DNA of 64,000 nucleotides from Lujinxingia sediminis (GTDB taxonomy: Bacteria > Myxococcota_A > Bradymonadia > Bradymonadales > Bradymonadaceae). The translations under genes and the position numbers were made by a program. The notes under the pieces were generated by a model. It saw nothing but the letters and a program-made list of their open reading frames with translations. It had not been told where the DNA came from and searched no databases. Location of the stretch: the NCBI RefSeq assembly GCF_004005565.1, contig NZ_SADD01000012.1:1-64000 (forward strand), written 5' to 3'. Below, piece after piece: positions 16,283-24,920 of the stretch (its first letter is position 1; every line of letters begins with the position of its first letter).

Positions 16283-17470
16283 TTAAGCCCGGCCTTTGAG
16301 CATGCCGTGCCAGTACATCTCGGGGAGCATGTAGGCTTTGAGGGCGTACATGCTGTAGCGCTCCTGAGCCTGGTCGAAGGGGAAACTTTCCACGGGGTTT
16401 CCGTCGTAGTCGAATTCGGCCAGGATCAGGCGGCCGTAGCCGGTGACCAGGGGGCAGGAGGTGTAGCCGTGGTAGGCGGCCGTCAGGGGGCGGCCCTGGC
16501 GCCTGGCGAGCAGGTTTGCGACGAGGACGGGGACCTGTTTACGGATGGCGGCGCCGGTTTTGGCGGTGGGCAGGCTGCTGGCGTCGCCGGCGGAGAAGAC
16601 GTCGGGGAAGCGGGTATGCTGGAGGGTGTGGCGGTCGACTTCGACCCAGCCGCCGGCGTCGGCCAGAGGGCTGGTTTTGATGAAGTCCGGCGCGCTCTGA
16701 GGCGGGGTGATGTGGAGCATCTCGTAGGGGAGTTCCAGGGGGGCCTCGCCATGGAGGCTCTCAAAGACGGCGACCTTCTCGTCGGGGCGCACCTCGATGA
16801 GGTTGCGGCCGAAGTGGGTGTGGATGTCGCGTTGGGCGACGAGCTTTTGCAGGGCCTTTTTGTACTTTTCGACGCCGAAGATTGCGCCGCCGGAGCTTAC
16901 GAAGTGCACATCGGCCCGGTCGCGGAGCCCCTGTTTTTGGAGGTAGTGCTCGGAGAGCCACATGATTTTTTGGGGTGCGCCGCCGCATTTGACGGTGCCT
17001 CTGGGGAAGGTGAAGAGGGCGTTGCCACCGCGGAAGTTTTGGAGTGCCTCCCAGGTGGAGTTGACGGTGTCGTAGGCGTAGTTGGAGCAGATGCCACCCT
17101 GGCCCATGTGGCCGTCGAGGCCATTGATTTTGTGCCAGTCGAGCTGGAGGCCGGGGGCGACGATGAGTTGGTCGTAGGTGTAGGTGCGGCCTTCGGTGGT
17201 GGTGACGCTGTGGGCGTCGGGGGCGAAGGTGGCCGCGCTCTCCTGGAGCCAGGTGACGCCGGGGGGGATCACTTCACTCATCGGCTTGCGGGTGTGCTCG
17301 CGGGTAAATACGCCGCCGCCGACCAGGGTCCACAGGGGCTGGTAGTAGTGCCAGTCTGCGGGGTCAAGGATGGCCACATGCAGGGGGGCGTCTGCTGTGG
17401 CGAGGCGAGCGGCGGCGGAGATGCCGGCGGCCCCGCCGCCGACGATGAGGATGTTGTAGTGGGAGGTCAT
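16283..17470 (-). CDS. sqr: Sulfide:quinone oxidoreductase (FAD-dependent)
   Basis: The 395-residue flavoprotein starts with the dinucleotide fold [17 protein letters not shown] and has [19 protein letters not shown] as the second FAD motif. Three Cys lie where SQR needs them for sulfide oxidation and polysulfide transfer: Cys128 (GGICSNY), Cys162 (VKCGGAPQK) and Cys339 ([10 protein letters not shown]). It oxidises sulfide to sulfur/polysulfide and reduces quinone at the membrane surface, for detoxification or energy. GGAG precedes ATG 17470 (an ATG seven codons upstream is less well placed). The DUF1641 gene lies 48 bp upstream on the same strand, the common pairing, so the two form a transcription unit. 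Confidence 0.88.
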   Translation of the reverse strand: MTSHYNILIVGGGAAGISAAARLATADAPLHVAILDPADWHYYQPLWTLVGGGVFTREHTRKPMSEVIPPGVTWLQESAATFAPDAHSVTTTEGRTYTYDQLIVAPGLQLDWHKINGLDGHMGQGGICSNYAYDTVNSTWEALQNFRGGNALFTFPRGTVKCGGAPQKIMWLSEHYLQKQGLRDRADVHFVSSGGAIFGVEKYKKALQKLVAQRDIHTHFGRNLIEVRPDEKVAVFESLHGEAPLELPYEMLHITPPQSAPDFIKTSPLADAGGWVEVDRHTLQHTRFPDVFSAGDASSLPTAKTGAAIRKQVPVLVANLLARRQGRPLTAAYHGYTSCPLVTGYGRLILAEFDYDGNPVESFPFDQAQERYSMYALKAYMLPEMYWHGMLKGRA

Positions 17471-17518
17471 CCGGAACTCCTGAGGGGGCAAGCGTGGGAA
17501 GCGAAGGTGGCGAGGCGT

Positions 17519-18193
17519 TTAGCCGGGAAGCTGGCGTGGGGTGTCGGCGTCGGCCAGGGCGGCACCGAAGGCGCGGGCGACTTCCAGGGCGAAGCCGAGA
17601 GCGCGGCGCACGTTATCGTCGCGCAGTGCGTTGAGCAGGCCCAGCATTCCGACCCGGGGGGCGTCGGCCGGGGAGGTATCGGCCAGGGCGTTGAGCGCCT
17701 TGTGGGCCGTGGCCAGCGCGTGTGGGGCGAAGGCCGGGGATGCGAGCAGCGCGCGGAGTTCCGGGCTCTGCAGGAGGGTGGCCAGGGTGAGGCCGGAGGA
17801 GGCCAGGGCTTCGGTCAGCGCGACCGGTTCCAGGCCACGGGCGCGGGCGCGTTGCACCAGGTCATCGACCACATCGACCGCCATGGCCAGTTGGCCCGGG
17901 GCCTGTTCGCCGGCGTCCAGGAGTTGTTCGAGCGTGGCCAGCACGCGGGGCTCGGTCAGGCGCAGGGTCAGGCGCGTGAGGTGCCGGAGTCGCGCGTCGA
18001 TGTCGGCGCCGTGGGCCGGCGGGAGGTGGTCGTCGGCGCTGTCGACGGCGGTGGCGATCAGGGCCGGGGCCTGGTCGAGCAGGGCGGTGAGTCGGCCGAT
18101 GGAGGCTTCCAGGCGGTCGAGGCGAGCCTCGATGCGGGCCAGGGCGTCGTGGTGGGTGGGGGGGGCAGGATCGAGGGAGGGCGTTTCGGACAT
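17519..18193 (-). CDS. DUF1641 domain protein, SQR partner
   Basis: The 224-residue protein has an N-terminal heptad-like section (LARIEARLDRLEASIGRLTALL), an Ala/Leu-rich helical middle and a C-terminal DUF1641-type section (PRVGMLGLLNALRDDNVRRALGFALEVARAFG). DUF1641 proteins usually sit beside sulfide:quinone or other FAD oxidoreductases. Their function is not settled. AAGGAG lies upstream of ATG 18193 (an in-frame TTG at 18196 is also possible). It is followed by sqr. Confidence 0.75.
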   Translation of the reverse strand: MSETPSLDPAPPTHHDALARIEARLDRLEASIGRLTALLDQAPALIATAVDSADDHLPPAHGADIDARLRHLTRLTLRLTEPRVLATLEQLLDAGEQAPGQLAMAVDVVDDLVQRARARGLEPVALTEALASSGLTLATLLQSPELRALLASPAFAPHALATAHKALNALADTSPADAPRVGMLGLLNALRDDNVRRALGFALEVARAFGAALADADTPRQLPG

Positions 18194-18312
18194 CAACGTG
18201 CTCCTTTACTTGCGAGCCATGCGGGAGGGTTGGCGGAGTGCTGCGCCACGCTAATCACCGAAGGCAGGCGGGCAATCCCGGGGGGCACAGCAGCGAGGGA
18301 TGGCAGGCGGAT

Positions 18313-18354
18313 GCAAAAAAGCCCCGTTGCGCCCGGGGGGGCGCGACGGGGCTC
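18313..18354 (-). terminator. Hairpin terminator for the acyl-CoA dehydrogenase gene
   Basis: On the minus strand AGCCCCGTCGCGC and GCGCAACGGGGCT pair, followed by TTTTTT (18315-18320). It separates the acyl-CoA dehydrogenase from the DUF1641-sqr unit. Confidence 0.88.
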
Positions 18355-18400
18355 TGGGTGTTGCGGGTGCTTCCGGTGACGCTGTGGGCGTCGGGGGCGA

Positions 18401-19567
18401 TCAGGCTTCGCGCAGGATCTCGCGGCTGATGATGACGCGCTGGATCTGGGAGGTTCCTTCGTAGATCTGGAAAATCTTCGAGTCGCGGTAGAGTTTCTCG
18501 ACGGGGTACTCGGTGGAGTAGCCATAGCCGCCGTAGACCTGGACGGCGTCGCTGGCGACCTTGACGGCCATATCCGCGGCAAAGGCCTTGGCGAAGGCGG
18601 CCTGCTTGGTGTTGCGCTCACCCTGGTCGTGGAGCCAGGCCGATTCCCAGACGAGGTGACGGGCAGCCTGGATGTTCATGGCCATGTCGGAGAGCATGAA
18701 GCTGACGGCCTGGTGGCGAGCGATGGGCTTGCCGAAGGTGGTGCGCTCCAGGGAGTAGGCGCGGGCGTGCTCGAAGGCAGCGCGGGCCAGGCCGACGGCG
18801 GCCGAGGCGACGATGGGGCGAGATTTGTCGAAGGCGCCCATGGCCTGGGCCCAGCCGCCGCCCTCTTTGCCGCCGAGGACGTTTTCGGCCGGGACTTCGA
18901 CGTTGTCGAAGCTGATGGAGCGAGTGTCGCTGGCCTTCTGGCCGAGGTTGATCTCTTTGCGGCCGACTTCGATGCCGGGGGTGTCGGCGTCGACGATGAA
19001 GCCGGTGAGGCCGCGGTAGCCGGCGTCCTGGTCGGTGTAGGCCAGCACGAAGTACCAGGAGGCCTTGGCGCCGTTGGTGATCCACATCTTCTGACCGCTG
19101 ATGCGGTAGATGTCACCCTCTTTGACGGCGCGGGTCTTGACGGCCTGGACGTCGCTGCCGGCGCCGGGCTCGGTGACGCAGTAGGCGGCCATGTGCGGGG
19201 TACCGTCGTCTTTGAGGCCGTCGACGAGCATGCCCAGGTACTTCTTCTTCTGTTCTTCGGTTCCGAACATGATCAGCGGGGCGGTGGCCAGCTGGTTGGC
19301 CTCCATGGCGGTGCCGATGCCGGTGCAGCCCCAGGCCATTTCTTCGGAGAGGATGCAGGCTTCGAGGGCGCCCAGGCCCAGGCCGCCGTACTCGGCGGGG
19401 ACCATCGTGTTGAGCAGGCCGAGTTCCCAGGCCTTGGTGAGGATTTCCCAGGGGTATTCGCCGGTCTGGTCGTGGTGTTCGGAGGCGGGGCGGATGACGT
19501 CGCGGGCGAAGTCGCGCGCGGTCTTCTGGTACATCTTCTGGTCGTCGCTTAAGCCGTAGCCGATCAT
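18401..19567 (-). CDS. Acyl-CoA dehydrogenase
   Basis: The 388-residue flavoenzyme has the family signatures MAAYCVTEPGAGSDVQAVKT and, near the C-terminus, DAVQVYGGYGYSTEYPVEKLYRD and IYEGTSQIQR, where the Glu of YEGT is the expected catalytic base of medium-chain-type enzymes. It introduces the alpha,beta double bond of acyl-CoA and passes electrons to ETF. Chain-length preference cannot be told. Start ATG 19567 is chosen because CGGAGCG lies just before it. The frame is open to ATG 19600, which lacks a site. Monocistronic, closed by the hairpin at 18313-18354. Confidence 0.9.
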   Translation of the reverse strand: MIGYGLSDDQKMYQKTARDFARDVIRPASEHHDQTGEYPWEILTKAWELGLLNTMVPAEYGGLGLGALEACILSEEMAWGCTGIGTAMEANQLATAPLIMFGTEEQKKKYLGMLVDGLKDDGTPHMAAYCVTEPGAGSDVQAVKTRAVKEGDIYRISGQKMWITNGAKASWYFVLAYTDQDAGYRGLTGFIVDADTPGIEVGRKEINLGQKASDTRSISFDNVEVPAENVLGGKEGGGWAQAMGAFDKSRPIVASAAVGLARAAFEHARAYSLERTTFGKPIARHQAVSFMLSDMAMNIQAARHLVWESAWLHDQGERNTKQAAFAKAFAADMAVKVASDAVQVYGGYGYSTEYPVEKLYRDSKIFQIYEGTSQIQRVIISREILREA

Positions 19568-19705
19568 ATTCGCTCCGTGGTGGGGGTTGTGAATGGTCAT
19601 TCAGTAGGCGGCGTAAGGTTCGGACAAAGGTGCGGAGAAGTAAAGGGAGGGGAGGGCGAAAAGTGGTGATATGAGTCGGGGTGGTGAGCGCGGCGAGTTC
19701 CGGGA

Positions 19706-19737
19706 AACAAAACGCCCGCCAGGGAGCTGGCGGGCGA
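19706..19737 (-). terminator. Hairpin terminator of Cys-framework lipoprotein A
   Basis: CGCCCGCCAG / CTGGCGGGCG with GGAG loop (19713-19736) and a T-rich tail on the minus strand. The stem resembles those after paralogues D, E and F. Confidence 0.85.
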
Positions 19738-19764
19738 GAGGTGGGGTGAGTGAGGGGGGCGCGC

Positions 19765-20355
19765 TTAGTTGGAGAAGAGGTCGCGGCATGGCGAGTTAAC
19801 GAGTAGCGCGCCGGTGTCATCCATGAAGGTGATGACGGCGGCGGGGGCGGCGTCATTGACGAGCTCAAGCTCTTCGTCCGCGGTCCGGCCGCAGGCGCGG
19901 ATGCTGTCGAGGGTGTCGCGGGAGCAGGAAGAGGTGTCGAGAGCGTCGACGCAGGCGTCGCGTCGGTCGAAGAGGGCGTCGACTTCCACCAGGAAGTCGT
20001 AGAGGGCCTGGTCGCCGTCGGGGTGATCGGTGAGCTGGTCGAGGAAGCACTCGCGGAGCTCGTCGGTTGCGGGGGCAGCGGTTTCCTGGTGGCAGGCGTC
20101 GCTTGAGTCGTGTTGTCGGTCTTCGGGGAAGCACTCGCACATGTAGTGCGTGGCGGCGACTCTCTTCAGCTGCACATTGGTAAAGGCGTCGGCCAGGAGC
20201 TCGTCGGTGGTCGGCTCGTCGGGGGTGGGGCCGGCGTCTTCGTCGTCGGCGATGGAGATGGGGTCGGCGGTGGGGCCTTCGGTGGGGCCGCAGCCGAGGT
20301 GCAGCGTGTTTAACGCGAGGGTGAGGGTCAGCAGCTGGATCGGTTTACGAGACAC
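19765..20355 (-). CDS. Cys-framework lipoprotein A (unnamed paralogous family)
   Basis: GTG 20355 follows AAGGAG and begins VSRKPIQLLTLTLALNTLHLGC, a lipoprotein signal (frame open upstream but without a site). The 196-residue product has an acidic linker and then eight Cys: C-x-C (CEC), x12, C, x14, C, a gap, C-x8-C (CVDALDTSSC), x10, C, and a last Cys near the C-terminus. The same framework occurs in the six genes to the right. Closest to paralogue D, sharing FTNVQL, FPED, DTSSCSRDTL and the promoter. Function is unknown. It is likely an outer-membrane-anchored disulfide-bonded domain. Confidence 0.75.
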   Translation of the reverse strand: MSRKPIQLLTLTLALNTLHLGCGPTEGPTADPISIADDEDAGPTPDEPTTDELLADAFTNVQLKRVAATHYMCECFPEDRQHDSSDACHQETAAPATDELRECFLDQLTDHPDGDQALYDFLVEVDALFDRRDACVDALDTSSCSRDTLDSIRACGRTADEELELVNDAAPAAVITFMDDTGALLVNSPCRDLFSN

Positions 20356-20405
20356 AGAAGGCTCCTTGAGCGGGTCGGCACATGTCGGTGATTTCGAATG
20401 CGGGC

Positions 20406-20433
20406 ATCCTAAAAAGATGAGCGTGCAGAGCAA
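20406..20433 (-). promoter_or_regulatory. Promoter of lipoprotein A
   Basis: Minus strand TTGCTC (20428-20433), 16 bp, TAGGAT (20406-20411). The surrounding 50 bp match the region before paralogue D at most positions. Confidence 0.6.
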
Positions 20434-20470
20434 GTAAAAGCACGTGAACCTCGAAGGAAGCGTAGAAGGC

Positions 20471-21013
20471 TCAAGGGGTGAAGCAGCCAGCAGCGGCGGC
20501 GTTCTGCTCCAGGTGCTCGAACCAGCGTGCGGTGGCCGGGTCGGCGTCGTGTGCGTCCAGGGTTTCGATGAAAGCGGCGCGGCAGTCGGAGCGTCGGGAG
20601 AACTCCCTTTGGCTGCATTCCAGGGGAGAGACGGCCTCCTGGCAGGCCTGGTAGTCGGTGAGGGCGCGCTGGTAGAGGCGTACGAAGCTGCGTACCCCCT
20701 CGGGGGCTGGCGGGGCGCGAAGGGCGCTCTGGGTCAGGCAGTCGGTGAGGGCCTGGCGCTGGTGGGGGCTTATGGAGTTGGCTTCCAGGCAGCGCGCTGG
20801 CGAGGCGTAGCCGTCGTCTTCAAAGTAGCAGGCGCAGAGGTAGGCGTTGGTGTCGGTGTGGATCAGCGCCAGATGGGCGCGGGCCTGGCTCACCTCGTGA
20901 GCGAAGTCCGGGGCGTTTCCCTGACCGGCGTTTGGTAGCGTCGTGCAGGCCAGGGCGCTGCAGGCCAGGGCGGTGGTGGCGAGGAGCGCGGCCAGAAGCT
21001 GGCGAGGGTTCAT
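20471..21013 (-). CDS. Cys-framework lipoprotein B
   Basis: MNPRQLLAALLATTALACSALAC is a signal with lipobox (either ALAC could be used). The 180-residue product carries the family framework: CAC, x12 (YFEDDGYASPAR), C, x16, C, later C-x8-C (CQEAVSPLEC), x10, C and a C-terminal AAGCFTP. Most similar to C next to it (shared MNPRQL, APPAP/LPPAPGGV, YQRA, SRRSDCRA). I see no obvious hairpin terminator between it and A, so some read-through is possible. No function is recognised. Confidence 0.72.
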   Translation of the reverse strand: MNPRQLLAALLATTALACSALACTTLPNAGQGNAPDFAHEVSQARAHLALIHTDTNAYLCACYFEDDGYASPARCLEANSISPHQRQALTDCLTQSALRAPPAPEGVRSFVRLYQRALTDYQACQEAVSPLECSQREFSRRSDCRAAFIETLDAHDADPATARWFEHLEQNAAAAGCFTP

Positions 21014-21098
21014 TGGTTTAGCATCCATGGGTCGGGGGCGTATCGTTGTCGGAGCTTTCTACGAAGCGTGGCAGGCGTTCGCGCCAGGGCTGCGGGAG

Positions 21099-21644
21099 TC
21101 AGTAGCAGCCGGCGTTCATGACCGCGTCGTCGAAGAGCTGGAGCCAGCGCATGCTGGCCTCGTCGGTGGGCCGGGCTTCGAACTCGGCGACGAGGGGGGC
21201 GCGGCAGTCGGATTGGCGTTCGGACTCGGCGCCGGAGCAGTCATCAGCGCCGAGGTTCTTGCAGTACTGGTAGGAGGCGTCTGCGCGTTGGTAGCGGATG
21301 ACATAGTCATGCACGCCGCCGGGGGCGGGGGGGAGGTCGAGGATGAGATTGTAGGTGCATCGCATGACGTTGTTGCGATCGGCGTGGCTGACGGAGGTGC
21401 GGGTCATGCACTGCTCGAAGGAGTCGAAGCCGTCTTCTTCGTAGTAGCAGCCACAGTCGAAGGCGTCGGCGTCGGCTCCGATGAGATGGAGATGGGTGTA
21501 GGCGGCGGCGAAGTCGTTGGCAAACTGGGGTGAGTTGCCGGAGTTGGAGTCGCGGGTGTGGGAGGATGCGGGGCTGCACCCTGCCAGAAGAAAGGCCAGG
21601 GAGGAGGTGGCCAGGAGGAGGGTCGAAAGCTGGCGAGGGTTCAT
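21099..21644 (-). CDS. Cys-framework lipoprotein C
   Basis: ATG 21644 starts MNPRQLSTLLLATSSLAFLLAGC, a good lipobox. The frame is open to 21689. The 181-residue product has CGC, x12 (YYEEDGFDSFEQ), C, x16, C, then C-x7-C, x10, C and a terminal Cys (NAGCY). Sister of B. The stretch upstream to 22042 is non-coding. Function unknown. Confidence 0.72.
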   Translation of the reverse strand: MNPRQLSTLLLATSSLAFLLAGCSPASSHTRDSNSGNSPQFANDFAAAYTHLHLIGADADAFDCGCYYEEDGFDSFEQCMTRTSVSHADRNNVMRCTYNLILDLPPAPGGVHDYVIRYQRADASYQYCKNLGADDCSGAESERQSDCRAPLVAEFEARPTDEASMRWLQLFDDAVMNAGCY

Positions 21645-22042
21645 CGGTATCGAGTCCGTGTGGCGAGGGCGCATGGTAGTCCAGCGCAAAGCGAGGGTCG
21701 CAGGCTTCGGTGCTGGCCTCGAAGGGGAGCGTATCTGGCTTCATCTTCTGGAGAAGAAGCGGGCCCTGCAAGGGGCGGGTGGAACATTCGCCAGGCTGGT
21801 GAAGAAGGCCCTGTGGCTTGAAGCGATGCAGGGACGGGCGACGAGGGGCGAATCTCTACCCCGCGCAGTGTGTGAGCATGTCGCAGCGGGGGAGAAAAAA
21901 CGCTCGCCATCTGGCGAGCGTGTGGGGTGCGAGTCGAAGCCGCGCGGGTATGGGGTGTTGGGCAGACGTTGATGCCCGGTCTGCTGCGCCGAGCGTAGCG
22001 CGGCGGTCGCATTCACGGGCATCCGCGTCTGCTCCCGACCCG
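21645..22042. other. Gene-free stretch between lipoproteins C and D
   Basis: It holds the terminator of D (21894-21920) and, presumably, the promoter of C, which I could not assign. Open frames on both strands lack ribosome sites and any recognisable protein. No other structure seen. Confidence 0.4.
21894..21920 (-). terminator. Hairpin terminator of lipoprotein D
   Basis: CGCTCGCCA / TGGCGAGCG stem (21901-21920) and seven T on the minus strand. The stem is shared with those at 22914-22940 and 23822-23855. Confidence 0.88.
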
Positions 22043-22606
22043 CTAGTTGGCGAAGAGGTTGCCGCACGACGAATTGAAGAGCATTTCGCCGGTGTCATCC
22101 ATGTAGGTGATGACGGCTTCGGGGGCGGCTTCGTTCAGGGCATCAAGCTCTTCGCCGGCGGTGTCGCCGCAGCTCTGGATGCTGGCGAGGGTGTCGCGGG
22201 AGCAGGAGGAGGTGTCGATGGCGTTGACGCAGGCGACATGACGGTCAAAGAGCTCGTCGACTTGAACCAGGAAGTTGTGGACGGCCTGGTCGGCTTCGGG
22301 GTGGTCGGCGAGCTGGCCGAGGAAGCACTCGTTGAGTTCGTCGGCATCGGGCGGCGAGTTTTCCTGGAGGCAGGCAGCGGTCGACTCGGCCTCCAGGTCT
22401 TCGGGGAAGCATTCGCATTGGTAGGTGGTGTCGGCGAAGTAGGTCAGCTGCACGTTGGTGAAGGCTTCGGCCAGGAGCTCGGTGGTGGTCGGCTCGTCGG
22501 GGGTGGGATCGGGGTCGGCGGTGGGGCCCTCGGCGTCACCGCAGCCCAGGTGCAGGGCGCTCAAAACAAGAGTGAGGGTAAGCAGCAGGATCAGTTTACG
22601 AGACAT
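22043..22606 (-). CDS. Cys-framework lipoprotein D
   Basis: The 187-residue product begins MSRKLILLLTLTLVLSALHLGC (lipobox LGC) and has CEC, x12 (FPEDLEAESTAA), C, x14, C, C-x8-C (CVNAIDTSSC), x10, C and C near the end. About half its residues match A, so A and D are a recent pair separated by the more distant B and C. AAGGAG precedes the ATG. It has its own promoter and terminator. Confidence 0.75.
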   Translation of the reverse strand: MSRKLILLLTLTLVLSALHLGCGDAEGPTADPDPTPDEPTTTELLAEAFTNVQLTYFADTTYQCECFPEDLEAESTAACLQENSPPDADELNECFLGQLADHPEADQAVHNFLVQVDELFDRHVACVNAIDTSSCSRDTLASIQSCGDTAGEELDALNEAAPEAVITYMDDTGEMLFNSSCGNLFAN

Positions 22607-22651
22607 AGTAAGCTCCTTTGTTGGGATATCCGGGTCATCGCGAATGGGGGC

Positions 22652-22679
22652 ATCCTAGAAAGCTGAGTGTGTCGATCAA
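22652..22679 (-). promoter_or_regulatory. Promoter of lipoprotein D
   Basis: Minus strand TTGATC (22674-22679), 16 bp, TAGGAT (22652-22657), giving a leader of about 40 nt. It is embedded in sequence conserved with the promoter of A (GTTCACGT.CTTTTACTTG upstream of the -35). Confidence 0.6.
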
Positions 22680-22990
22680 GTAAAAGGACGTGAACCCCTA
22701 TTCGGGGGGAGCTCCGGGGGAAAGTCGACGGAGAGAGGTTGGTGCCGGTCGGAGTGTATCGCGTGGGCTGTCCGGGCGGCGCGGCCAGACGTGGGCGAGG
22801 ATTCGTAGCTTGAGATGCCGTCGGTAGGGAGCGCCTTGTTGTCTGAGGCAGAAGAGAAGACGAGATGGGCGCAGGCCTTATCGATGGCCCGAATAGAGGT
22901 GGCGAGGTGGGAGAAAAAAACGCTCGCCGTCTGGCGAGCGTTTGGGGTGCGCAGCAGGGATGATATGAGGCCGGTAGGGCAGGTGGCGTC
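22680..22990. other. Gene-free stretch between lipoproteins D and E
   Basis: Apart from the terminator of E (22914-22940) I see nothing structured. Open frames are short and unsupported. Confidence 0.4.
22914..22940 (-). terminator. Hairpin terminator of lipoprotein E
   Basis: CGCTCGCC / GGCGAGCG stem (22921-22940) with GTCT-type loop and seven T on the minus strand. Almost identical to the terminator of D. Confidence 0.88.
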
Positions 22991-23647
22991 TTAGAAGCCG
23001 CCGTCGCCGCTGTCGCCGCCGACCTGTCCGCCGCCGTTGCCGCCGTTGCCGGGCTGAGGCTCGGGGGAGGTGCTGAAGCAGGAGACTTCGACGGCGTCTT
23101 GCATATCGCGCAACCAGTCCTGGTCTTCGGGGGTGAAGGTCTGTCCGTCGACGATCTCGTCGCGCTCGTCTTCACAGGCTTCGATGGCCTCCTCGATGGA
23201 GGTTTCGTCGCAGCTCTGGGTGTCGATGGTCTGGAGGCAGCGCTCGTAGGCCTGGAGAGCATCGAGGGTGTTTTCGATCACGATGTTGAGGGAGGCAGGG
23301 GGGGCGGGTTGTTCGCTGACGACCTGCCGGATGCAGGAGCTGATGGCGGTACCGAGTCCGCTGGAGTCGCTGATGTCGTCCGCGCACTGCTCGGCGCTGT
23401 TGTAGCCCCAGGCGTCAAAGGAGCAGGCGCACTCGACCTGCGCCTCGACCAGGTCGTTGCTTTCTTCAATGCTGAGCAGGTCGGCGACGGTGGTGGCGAA
23501 GGAGCCGCCGGAGTTTCCGTTGTCGGGGTTCACGTTGACCGAGCCATCGTAGCCGGTGGCGGAGCCTCGGCGCTCGGAGGACCCGCAGGCCGAGAGGAGC
23601 GCGGGGATGAGGACGAGGCTGGCGAGCAGAGCGAGTTTGCGAGACAT
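22991..23647 (-). CDS. Cys-framework lipoprotein E
   Basis: ATG 23647, preceded by GGAG, gives 218 residues (the frame is open to 23818 without support). The signal MSRKLALLASLVLIPALLSAC ends in a lipobox. A linker (SSERRGSATGYDGSVNV) is shared with F. Then CAC, x12 (SFDAWGYNSAEQ), C, x16, C, C-x8-C (CLQTIDTQSC), x11, C and a final Cys (VSCFSTS). Unlike its paralogues it adds a Gly/Asn-rich tail of about 25 residues. Function unknown. Confidence 0.74.
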   Translation of the reverse strand: MSRKLALLASLVLIPALLSACGSSERRGSATGYDGSVNVNPDNGNSGGSFATTVADLLSIEESNDLVEAQVECACSFDAWGYNSAEQCADDISDSSGLGTAISSCIRQVVSEQPAPPASLNIVIENTLDALQAYERCLQTIDTQSCDETSIEEAIEACEDERDEIVDGQTFTPEDQDWLRDMQDAVEVSCFSTSPEPQPGNGGNGGGQVGGDSGDGGF

Positions 23648-23693
23648 GGGTTCTCCTACACATCGTGACGGGGGGAGGCGCGTTGGTGGTGGG

Positions 23694-23721
23694 AGTGTAG
23701 GGGAAGTGCGTTGACGAGCAA
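23694..23721 (-). promoter_or_regulatory. Promoter of lipoprotein E
   Basis: Minus strand TTGCTC (23716-23721), 16 bp, TACACT (23694-23699), the same -35 and spacing as gene A. Confidence 0.5.
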
Positions 23722-23821
23722 AGGAAAGGGTGCCGGCGAGCTTTCGTAAGTAGCGGCGTGGGGGGCGTGTGGGGAGGGAGTCCGACGTTGCTATGGCGAG
23801 GCTTGCGGGCGGGGACATGAC

Positions 23822-23855
23822 AAAAACGCTCGCCAGTGAGCTGGCGAGCGTTTTT
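23822..23855. terminator. Bidirectional hairpin terminator of lipoprotein F
   Basis: CGCTCGCCAG TGAG CTGGCGAGCG (23827-23850) with AAAAA on the left and TTTTT on the right. Same stem as those after D and E. Confidence 0.9.
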
Positions 23856-23893
23856 GAGCCGATGGGCCCGGGGGCCAGAGGGAGGCGTTCCGT

Positions 23894-24601
23894 TTAGATG
23901 CAGGAGTTGTAGCCTTCGACGTAGAAGTCGTCGACCCAGGAGGGATCGAAGTCCAGGCTGCAGTCCTCCAGACCTTCCTCGTAGGCACCGTAGCAGTCTT
24001 CGAGGTCGGCGTTGACGGCGTCAGAACAGGTCCCGAATGCGATGGGATCGTTGCAGGTAACAAAGCTCTGATAGTTGGCTGCTTCGCAGGCGACGTAGGC
24101 CTCCAGATCGCCCTCAAAGTCGTACATGCCGTTGATGAGAATATCGTTGAAGCAGGCTGTCAGGCTGGCGCGGTCGTTGGCGCTATCGGGGAGGACGCTT
24201 TCGTCGATGCACTCCTCGAAGGTGTCGAAGGGGGGCTCGTAGAGATGCGGGTTACAGACGCAGTCATGGCGGTGGTAGGCGTTGAAGGCCAGCGCTTTAT
24301 CGGCCTCGATCTGCGCCAGGGTGGCGAAGAGGGCGCTGACGTCCACGCCCTCGTCGGTGTCGGGGTCATCGGGGGTGCCGGCGTCGGTCTGGTCTCCCGG
24401 GTTCTCATCGGTATCGGGATCGTCGGGGGAGCCAGCGTCGGTCTGGTCTGAGGGGGCGTCGTCGGTGTCGGAGTCGTCTCCGGCATCACCGAGGTCGATG
24501 GAGCCGTCATGACCGGTGGGAACGCCGCGACGCTGGGAGGAGGGGGAGCAGGCGCTCAGCGCGAGCATCAGGAGGAGGATGAGGGGCAGGTTTTTCGACA
24601 T
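23894..24601 (-). CDS. Cys-framework lipoprotein F, ten-Cys variant
   Basis: The 235-residue product starts MSKNLPLILLLMLALSAC (lipobox). A 45-residue acidic linker contains two near-perfect repeats around DQTDAGxPDDPDTDE. The domain has CVC, x14, C, x18, C, an extra Cys (VACEAANYQ), C-x8-C (CNDPIAFGTC), x10, C, another extra Cys and a C-terminal NSCI, so ten Cys in all. The extra pair is shared with G only. SSQRRGVPTGHDGSIDL after the lipid anchor matches E. Function unknown. Confidence 0.74.
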   Translation of the reverse strand: MSKNLPLILLLMLALSACSPSSQRRGVPTGHDGSIDLGDAGDDSDTDDAPSDQTDAGSPDDPDTDENPGDQTDAGTPDDPDTDEGVDVSALFATLAQIEADKALAFNAYHRHDCVCNPHLYEPPFDTFEECIDESVLPDSANDRASLTACFNDILINGMYDFEGDLEAYVACEAANYQSFVTCNDPIAFGTCSDAVNADLEDCYGAYEEGLEDCSLDFDPSWVDDFYVEGYNSCI

Positions 24602-24741
24602 GGGGAGGACTCCGGGTTGGGGGAGGACTCAGCGAGCCGGTCGTGGGCGAGTGCGATCAGGCTCCGTGGCGTTCAGGCTTCGGAGCGACGCGGGCGTGGC
24701 GTGCACAGGCCAGGAGCCCGTGTAGGATTCGGAACGTGGGC

Positions 24742-24770
24742 GCATAAAACAGCCGGTATTGCGACGTCAA
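24742..24770 (-). promoter_or_regulatory. Candidate promoter of lipoprotein F
   Basis: Minus strand TTGACG (24765-24770), 17 bp, TTATGC (24742-24747). A closer promoter was not found, so the leader would be unusually long. Confidence 0.45.
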
Positions 24771-24812
24771 GGTTTTTGAAGCGCAGGAGAGGAGGTGGGC
24801 AAAGAAGGGCGC

Positions 24813-24852
24813 ATAAAAAAAGCGCGCGCCAGAAGGTCTGGCACGCGCTTTC
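24813..24852 (-). terminator. Hairpin terminator of lipoprotein G
   Basis: AAAGCGCGcGCCAGA AGG TCTGGCaCGCGCTTT (24819-24851) with one mismatch and a T tract on the minus strand. Its stem differs from the CGCTCGCC type after D, E and F. Confidence 0.88.
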
Positions 24853-24920
24853 TTTTGCCCCGCTCAGGGGAGCCCTGGGCGGAGGCTCAGGCTATGGGGC
24901 GCGTGATGCGCCGGGAAGCC

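Larger units (their letters stand above)
24602..24920. other. Gene-free stretch: long leader of lipoprotein F and terminator of G
   Basis: It contains a promoter for F at 24742-24770, leaving a leader of about 135 nt, and the terminator of G at 24813-24851. No gene seen. Confidence 0.45.

Noticed and set aside
16307-18379. 690-residue plus-strand open frame across sqr and DUF1641
   Set aside because: Gly/Val/Gln-rich shadow of two confidently identified minus-strand genes and the spacer between them.
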